A stretch of 40,806 bases of DNA from Clostridiaceae bacterium (GTDB lineage: Bacteria > Bacillota > Clostridia > Oscillospirales > Acutalibacteraceae). A program made the position numbers and the translations under genes. The DNA lies in NCBI GenBank assembly GCA_016282855.1, contig JAEELT010000001.1:1-40806 (forward strand). The letters run 5' to 3'. Positions 35,762 to 40,806 of this stretch are shown piece by piece (position 1 is the stretch's first letter; every line of letters begins with the position of its first letter). The notes under the pieces were generated by a model that did not search any database, was not told where the DNA came from, and saw only the letters and a program-made list of their open reading frames with translations.

Positions 35762-36178
35762 TCAGATTTTTTCACAATAATCAAATATCACGGCGGGAAG
35801 CTCCGATTCATCAGCAGAAACAGTGAATGTGAAATCCTGCTCAGTGCTGCTGCTCAGAGCTGAAACTTTTTTGAGAAAATCCGCAAGCGCATCATAATCC
35901 CTGCCACCGATTTTAAGCGTGGCATCAACAAGAATATCGGTAATATCATGGTCACCGGCAATCAGGCCGCTGAGGAAACCGTAAAACGCGTCATAACCGG
36001 AAATATTGTAATTATCTGTTTCAACAAGGCGTGCCCTGTAATTTACAGCATAAGTAAGCAGACGTTCTTTTTCAACACAGACAACATTGCCGTTCGATCT
36101 TTCAAGAGCCTCATTTACGTGATCGATAAGTCTCTTGGTTTTGCCGGAACCTTTGTTGCCGATAATAAGATAAACCAT
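35762..36178 (-). CDS. small P-loop ATP-binding protein
   Basis: The 138-residue protein has Walker A GNKGSGKT at residues 7-14 and a hydrophobic strand ending in ILVDATLKIGG that may be Walker B. No further domain is recognised. It looks like a minimal P-loop NTPase; nothing in it points to a particular substrate. It lies 15 bases after phosphoglucose isomerase and is probably co-transcribed with it. A linked function with Pgi is not evident. Confidence 0.82.
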   Translation of the reverse strand: MVYLIIGNKGSGKTKRLIDHVNEALERSNGNVVCVEKERLLTYAVNYRARLVETDNYNISGYDAFYGFLSGLIAGDHDITDILVDATLKIGGRDYDALADFLKKVSALSSSTEQDFTFTVSADESELPAVIFDYCEKI

Positions 36179-36193
36179 GGGAAATTACCTCCG

Positions 36194-37531
36194 TTATATA
36201 AATCTTTTTTCAAGTATTTCTTTTTCCTGCTCATAGCCCGGTTTGCCGAGAAGAGCAAACATATTCTTTTTATAGCTTTCCACTCCGGGCTGATCAAAGG
36301 GATTTATGCCGAGAATGTATCCGCTTAAAGCGCAGACAATCTCAAAGAAATAGATAAGCTGACCGAGATTGTATTCATCCTGCCTGTCAAGCTCAATGAC
36401 AATATTGGGAACATCGCCGTCGGTATGTGCGAGTATGGTGCCCTGGAAAGCTTTTGAGTTAACATAGTGCATCGTTTTGCCTGCAAGGAAATTAAGGCCG
36501 TCACCGTTATCAGAATCAAACGGAACGTCAACGTCCTCAATCGGGCTGTTTACCCAGATAACCGTTTCAAACATCAGACGCTCGCCCTGCTGTATATACT
36601 GCCCCATTGAGTGAAGATCGGTTGAAAAAATAACCGATGAGGGGAAAAGCCCTTTGCCGTCTTTACCTTCGCTTTCGCCGTAAAGCTGCTTGAGCCATTC
36701 ATTCCACATAAGCATTGACGGCTCATATGAAACCATCAGCTCAATCTTTCTGCCGCTTCTGTAAAAAAGATTTCTGACCGCGGCATACTTGCAGGCATCG
36801 TTTTCGGGTGAATCGTCAGAAGCGTATTTTTCTCTTGCGTATGCGGCGCCGCTCATAAGAGCGTCAATGTCTATGCCAGCAACGGCAATAGGAAGAAGCC
36901 CGACAGCAGTGAGAACAGAATATCTGCCTCCCACATCATCCGGAACAACAAAAGTCTGGTAGTTCTCTTTATCTGCAAGAGCTTTGAGGGCTCCTCTGCT
37001 CTTATCGGTTGTGACATATATCCTTTTTGCCGCTTCTTCTTTGCCGTACTTGTCTTCAATAATCTTTTTAAGCACTCTGAAGGCAACCGCGGTCTCGGTT
37101 GTAGTGCCGGATTTTGAAATCACGTTAATAGAAAAATCTTTGCCTTCAACAAGTTTAATAAGTTCGGCTAAAGAATAAGAACTCAAAGTGTTTCCCCCGA
37201 AATAAATATCGGGAGTATCCTTGCTGATAAGGTTGTAATTGTTTGACTTTACAAACTCAATAACCGCTCTTGCACCGAGATATGAGCCGCCAATCCCAAG
37301 CACAACAAGCGCCTGAGAGTCACTCTTGATTTTTTCGGCGCAGGATTTGATTCTGGCAAATTCCGATTTATCATAGTTTACGGGTAAATCGAGCCAGCCG
37401 AGGTAATCGCTACCGGCTCCGGTGCCGTTTTTAAGCTTTCCGAAAGCGGCAGAAACTTCATCCTTCATTGAAGCGAGAGCTTCTTTTCCGGCAGAATCGC
37501 CCGCATACTTGAGATTAAGTTTTAAGGACAT
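36194..37531 (-). CDS. pgi: glucose-6-phosphate isomerase
   Basis: The 445-residue enzyme interconverts glucose-6-phosphate and fructose-6-phosphate in glycolysis. SIS-domain signatures are [34 protein letters not shown] (phosphate-binding and catalytic region), [17 protein letters not shown] with the base Glu region nearby, and [13 protein letters not shown]. The length fits the short Firmicute form. I start it at ATG 37531, with CGGAG about 8 bases before, rather than the track-like longer start at 37555, which lacks a ribosome site and adds residues not seen in the family. Confidence 0.95.
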   Translation of the reverse strand: MSLKLNLKYAGDSAGKEALASMKDEVSAAFGKLKNGTGAGSDYLGWLDLPVNYDKSEFARIKSCAEKIKSDSQALVVLGIGGSYLGARAVIEFVKSNNYNLISKDTPDIYFGGNTLSSYSLAELIKLVEGKDFSINVISKSGTTTETAVAFRVLKKIIEDKYGKEEAAKRIYVTTDKSRGALKALADKENYQTFVVPDDVGGRYSVLTAVGLLPIAVAGIDIDALMSGAAYAREKYASDDSPENDACKYAAVRNLFYRSGRKIELMVSYEPSMLMWNEWLKQLYGESEGKDGKGLFPSSVIFSTDLHSMGQYIQQGERLMFETVIWVNSPIEDVDVPFDSDNGDGLNFLAGKTMHYVNSKAFQGTILAHTDGDVPNIVIELDRQDEYNLGQLIYFFEIVCALSGYILGINPFDQPGVESYKKNMFALLGKPGYEQEKEILEKRFI

Positions 37532-37570
37532 ATTAACCAACTCCGAGTCACGCAAATAGTTTGAGTATTT

Positions 37571-37599
37571 ATTTTACAATAATAAGCAAAATAATTCAA
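37571..37599 (-). promoter_or_regulatory. promoter of pgi and the P-loop gene
   Basis: On the minus strand TTGAAT (37599-37594) and TAAAAT (37576-37571) have a 17-base spacer. Each differs from consensus at one or two positions. Confidence 0.65.
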
Positions 37600-37615
37600 G
37601 AGAATAACACTATTT

Positions 37616-38827
37616 TCACAGAATTATTTTTCCGGATACAAGCGGCTTTTCACTTTTGGTATTCCAGAATGAACCCGCGTATATTTCCACGCGATATGTT
37701 CCTTTTTCAAGGCCGTCAAATGAAACCGACAGTCTTTCGGGTATATAGTAAAAATAGTATTCGCTCCAAAGGTTTTTTAGAGCCGCTGTCGTGCCGTCTT
37801 CATCACGTATTACATAAACATTATAATCATTTACATATTCTTTATCGGTTTTTGCCTGATCAAATGTTACGGTAAAGCCGTTATCGCAAATATCCGTAAT
37901 GGATACAGCGGCATCATCTCCGAAATAAGGCGCGTCAGTTGTTTTATACCTGTCGTCGGTATAAATAAACGATTTAGGATTCCACGGCTCATCAATTTTC
38001 CAAACAAACGGGAAGAAATTATCGGTTATCAAATCATAAGGATAAATGCGGACTCTGCCTTTTTCATCCGCCTCCACAATCAGCATCTGAGCGGCAATAT
38101 CGCAGCGCGGCGGAATTGTTCCGTAATACTTGTCAAATTCATCATTTTCAAAGTAAAGCAGAGTGCCGGTACCCAGGCAGGTGAAATGCCTCTGATGTAT
38201 TGAGCGCGGATCGTTTATCGGAGCGTGTGAATGGCCGGAGAAATCAATTATCTGAGGATAATTGCAGAGAATCTCATTCAGGTCATCCTGACCCCAGTTT
38301 ATGCTGCCGTATACAGTGCCTGAGATATGCGGATGCTGGAAGAAGAATATAGGTTTTGTATGGCTGTCTTTTGAGGCTTCTTTCAGTGCGGAAGAAGCAA
38401 ACTCCTTTTCGGGCTCATCAAAATCACATCTTTTTGTGCAGCTTAAGCTGATAAAATGAAATCCGTTTATAACCATATGAGTGTCAGGCTCAAGATTGAA
38501 AATTTCCCTGAGCCTTGATCTCGCCCCCTCGGGCGAATCGTAACCGAATTCATGAGAAGCGAGAGAAACATTGACATATGTTCCGGGCCTGATATAATCG
38601 TCAAGCGTTTTTTTGAAGCATCTCATCTGTTCGGGCGAGCCGCTGTTGGCAAAATCGCCCACAACATAGACGGCGTCAAGGTTTTTATAATCATCCTTTT
38701 CGCTCAGCTCATATGATTTTTCAATCGCGTGTTTCATACGGTCACGGGCAACAGTATTCTCATCCTTGTAGTGGACATCACTGCAGACCATAAACCTCAG
38801 AGCAGGTTTAAAATCGGGATCAAACAT
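37616..38827 (-). CDS. calcineurin-type metallophosphoesterase
   Basis: 403 residues, no signal peptide. The metal motifs appear in order: CSDVHY (first Asp and His), VVGDFAN, SLASHEF in the place of the usual GNHE, FFQHPHI, and FSGHSHAP. The GNHE asparagine is replaced by serine, which may weaken the metal site or mark a subfamily. The last ~120 residues form a beta-rich, Ig-like domain (ITDICDNGFTVTFDQAKTDK, then YRVEIYAG). The substrate is unknown. A GGTGA ribosome site precedes the ATG. Only about 15 bases separate it from the terminator of the upstream gene, so I see no separate promoter. Confidence 0.85.
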   Translation of the reverse strand: MFDPDFKPALRFMVCSDVHYKDENTVARDRMKHAIEKSYELSEKDDYKNLDAVYVVGDFANSGSPEQMRCFKKTLDDYIRPGTYVNVSLASHEFGYDSPEGARSRLREIFNLEPDTHMVINGFHFISLSCTKRCDFDEPEKEFASSALKEASKDSHTKPIFFFQHPHISGTVYGSINWGQDDLNEILCNYPQIIDFSGHSHAPINDPRSIHQRHFTCLGTGTLLYFENDEFDKYYGTIPPRCDIAAQMLIVEADEKGRVRIYPYDLITDNFFPFVWKIDEPWNPKSFIYTDDRYKTTDAPYFGDDAAVSITDICDNGFTVTFDQAKTDKEYVNDYNVYVIRDEDGTTAALKNLWSEYYFYYIPERLSVSFDGLEKGTYRVEIYAGSFWNTKSEKPLVSGKIIL

Positions 38828-38842
38828 TTTTTATCACCTTTT

Positions 38843-38875
38843 AAAAAAGCCGCATTCAGTTTTCCGAATGCGGCT
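38843..38875 (-). terminator. terminator after the PPC-repeat gene
   Basis: A 10-base-pair stem (AGCCGCATTC with GAATGCGGCT) is followed by six T on the minus strand. Confidence 0.85.
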
Positions 38876-38888
38876 GATTTGGAATCTG

Positions 38889-40325
38889 TTATTGATTTCT
38901 GAACTTGATTATTGTGCCGAGTGAAAGATTGATAACATCTTTGAGAACTTTCATAACGCCGGCAAAACCGCCGATATTCTGGATAAGAGGCTTGAAGTTA
39001 TTGTTCCAGAATCCTTTCCAGTCCATAGCCGCGATTCTCTTCCAGATTCTCGCAAACATATTGCCATCAATTTCGGGGGTTGCGGGAGAATCGAATTTCT
39101 CACTAACGATTACATAGCCACCCTTTGTGGATGTACACTTGCTGATCTTGATATAGTATGTGCCTTCAGCGAGACCGTTCACATCAATTTCAAGAGGCTT
39201 TTGGGGAGTAACGGCAACATTATTGTATTTTTCAAGAGTTTTACCGGACTTGATAACAGAAACATACCAGCTTGCGGAATCGTCATTGCCTTCATCAGCC
39301 TTAACGGTAATCTTATATTTCTGATTATCGGATTTGACAGCGAACTTGAACATATCAATATCTTTGTCAAATGAAATTGTGCCGTAGATGGTCTTGCCGA
39401 GAGTCAGAGTGTTGGCATAATTGGTGTCGTAGTTGAACTCTTCTTCGCACTTGTCATTATTCTTTGTCCAGACTCTGATTTTGTAGAGCGCGCCCGATGA
39501 GGGAGCATTTGAAGAGCTGACGGTAATAAAGTATGTACCTTCTTTAACACCGACATCGGCACTGACGCAGAAGCCTTCGGGATTGCCGCTTGAAGGCTCG
39601 CAATCGGTTGAAGCAACATTGTACTGGCAGATGAGCTCTTTGTTGTATTCATCACCGGGAATCATATAAGCGGAAACGGTGTATGTAACGCCGGGTGTGA
39701 GTGCTACAAGTTCAATTGAGAAATAGCCCGTGGGAGAATGGAATTTGAAATAGTCCACATCGGAAGAGCCCGAAAGAGTGCCGTAAGTTGTTTTTGAATA
39801 ATAGCCCGCTGTTGCGCTGATTTCGTCAGCAGTGGCTTTATCGTTGTTGGACTCGGATTCGGTGATAAGGTTAGAGTCAAGGCTGACGGAAATTGAATAC
39901 TCATCACTTACATTGATTGAGCCGCTCTCAACTTTTACAAGGTAAATGCCGCCGGGAATAAGCACCTGTGAGGAGCTTGAATCCTTGGCATCGCCTTTTA
40001 CGCTGAAGGATGAAACTGCCTTTGCGGTGTCACCTTCGGCAAAAACGGAAACTTTGTAATAAACAGCGGACGTACCGGTGCCGGGATGTGAAAACTTGAA
40101 TGTGGCAAGACCCATGGAAGTGCCGAGATCGACTTTGAACCAGTCAATATCATCCACGTCATCAAGCTTACCCTTTATTTTGGACGAAATGGTAAAATCG
40201 TTTGCAGTGGCCGGTGTGTCATTATCTTCCTTTTCAACTGTATCAGCTGCCATAGCTACAGCAATACAACCGAAGGCAAGAATAACTGCCAGCAATACGG
40301 AAATCATTGTTTTTAATGCTTTCAT
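38889..40325 (-). CDS. secreted protein with three PPC-like beta-sandwich repeats
   Basis: 478 residues with a signal peptide (cut after AMA, about residue 26). Three copies of a bacterial pre-peptidase C-terminal-like unit follow. Each opens with an acidic E-x-N/D-D segment and has a D-x-D-x-F-K core: EKEDNDTPATAND and DDIDWFKVD (31-66), ESESNNDKATADE and SDVDYFKF (156-195), EEEFNYDTNYANT and DIDMFKF (294-328). No peptidase domain is present. The last ~60 residues are aromatic and amphipathic (ARIWKRIAAMDWKGFWNNNF, then an Ile/Val/Leu-rich helix) without a sorting signal. It is probably a surface-associated binding protein; the ligand is unknown. Confidence 0.85.
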   Translation of the reverse strand: MKALKTMISVLLAVILAFGCIAVAMAADTVEKEDNDTPATANDFTISSKIKGKLDDVDDIDWFKVDLGTSMGLATFKFSHPGTGTSAVYYKVSVFAEGDTAKAVSSFSVKGDAKDSSSSQVLIPGGIYLVKVESGSINVSDEYSISVSLDSNLITESESNNDKATADEISATAGYYSKTTYGTLSGSSDVDYFKFHSPTGYFSIELVALTPGVTYTVSAYMIPGDEYNKELICQYNVASTDCEPSSGNPEGFCVSADVGVKEGTYFITVSSSNAPSSGALYKIRVWTKNNDKCEEEFNYDTNYANTLTLGKTIYGTISFDKDIDMFKFAVKSDNQKYKITVKADEGNDDSASWYVSVIKSGKTLEKYNNVAVTPQKPLEIDVNGLAEGTYYIKISKCTSTKGGYVIVSEKFDSPATPEIDGNMFARIWKRIAAMDWKGFWNNNFKPLIQNIGGFAGVMKVLKDVINLSLGTIIKFRNQ

Positions 40326-40367
40326 CTGTTTTTCCTCCTTAATAATAAAAGCAGGTCGGTTTTCTGT

Positions 40368-40396
40368 ACTTTATCATATTTTTTAATATTTGTCAA
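40368..40396 (-). promoter_or_regulatory. promoter of the PPC-repeat gene
   Basis: On the minus strand TTGACA (40396-40391), a 17-base spacer, and TAAAGT (40373-40368), with TG one base upstream forming an extended -10. Confidence 0.7.
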
Positions 40397-40423
40397 AACA
40401 TTTTAATTATATTTAACAAATAT

Positions 40424-40806
40424 TTAAATATTAACTTCTTCCCGCGATATGAGTTTAATGCCCGTGACAATCCAGTCAAAGCTGTCTGTATTCAGAACAC
40501 AGCCGCAATATTCACATACCGATGAGTTGTTTATATTGACAGTCGCCCCGCAGTTAGGGCAGTTCTGAGCACTCAGAGAAAAAGAGTCGCCCGTTTTTTT
40601 GGAGGCCTCTCTCTCAAGGGTCCACTCAACTGTGATAAACTTTTCGGTATTCATCCCTGAAGTAACCGGTTTTCCCTCGGAATTGATTTTATAATCGGTC
40701 ATCCTCGAACGGATTTCCGCAATTATCACATCATTGTCCCCGTCGCTTTTCCAGCCGGAAACCGAGGAAGATAAAACGGTAAGCTTGTCATAAACGTGGG
40801 TCAGCC
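40424..40806 (-). CDS. TIM44-like domain protein with C-terminal zinc ribbon (partial, runs off the window)
   Basis: The frame is open to the right edge, so this is the 3' part of a longer gene; the in-frame GTG at 40729 is not its start. The visible ~126 residues begin LTHVYDKLTVLSSSVSGWKS. A beta-rich TIM44-like end follows (VIIAEIRSRMTDYKI, then FITVEWTLERE). It then has two CxxC pairs, CPNCG and CEYCG, forming a zinc ribbon before IVTGIKLISREE. This matches the C-terminal part of Firmicute TIM44-domain zinc-ribbon proteins. The N-terminal membrane part would lie outside the window. Confidence 0.72.
   Translation of the reverse strand, partial: LTHVYDKLTVLSSSVSGWKSDGDNDVIIAEIRSRMTDYKINSEGKPVTSGMNTEKFITVEWTLEREASKKTGDSFSLSAQNCPNCGATVNINNSSVCEYCGCVLNTDSFDWIVTGIKLISREEVNI

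Overview
The window looks like a chromosomal segment from an anaerobic Clostridia-type Firmicute, plausibly a gut Oscillospirales or Ruminococcaceae relative. This rests on gene types and signals, not on a database match. The supporting features are an IreB-family regulator, a T-box leader before pheS, two flavodoxins, a clostridial-type aconitase with a dehydrogenase of the isocitrate family, a heterodimeric ABC exporter, many secreted proteins with Gram-positive signal peptides and a lipobox, and strong sigma-A promoters with GGAGG ribosome sites. I saw no tRNA, rRNA, insertion sequence or CRISPR array.

Region 1 (1-7244, + strand) is accessory-like. It holds an acetyltransferase, a GH27/GH36-like glycosidase and a TetR regulator with two perfect palindromic operators around its promoter. 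The regulator is followed by a redox cluster: lipoprotein flavodoxin, DUF4405-type membrane cytochrome, cytoplasmic flavodoxin and a CMD-cupin fusion. A secreted metallo-beta-lactamase-fold protein comes next, and its stop codon abuts the decayed 3' end of an alpha/beta-hydrolase gene.

Region 2 (7296-12825, - strand) has a four-gene transcription unit read leftward: a TVP38-type membrane protein, a CrtI/RetSat-like flavoprotein, a NAD(P)H reductase with a 2Fe-2S domain, and inorganic pyrophosphatase. A separate sodium/neurotransmitter-symporter-family gene lies upstream with its own terminator.

Region 3 (12984-24424, + strand) carries a 1020-residue GH106-like glycosidase that overlaps both genes of a heterodimeric ABC exporter. 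After a terminator come aconitase, an isocitrate-dehydrogenase-like enzyme and a secreted papain-like peptidase.

Region 4 (24571-30514, + strand) is an F-type ATP synthase operon in the order a, c, b, alpha, gamma, beta, epsilon. No separate delta gene is present. Instead the alpha subunit carries an N-terminal extension that reads as the C-terminal domain of delta. The c subunit has a signal peptide and an acidic tail, and epsilon lacks its C-terminal helical domain. This is the most unusual system in the window.

Region 5 (30559-40806, - strand) is mostly housekeeping: an unknown small protein with IreB, a pheS-pheT operon under a Phe T-box, rpmF with a DUF177 protein, and phosphoglucose isomerase with a small P-loop protein. 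It ends with a metallophosphoesterase, a secreted protein with three PPC-like repeats, and a partial TIM44-like zinc-ribbon protein running off the right edge.
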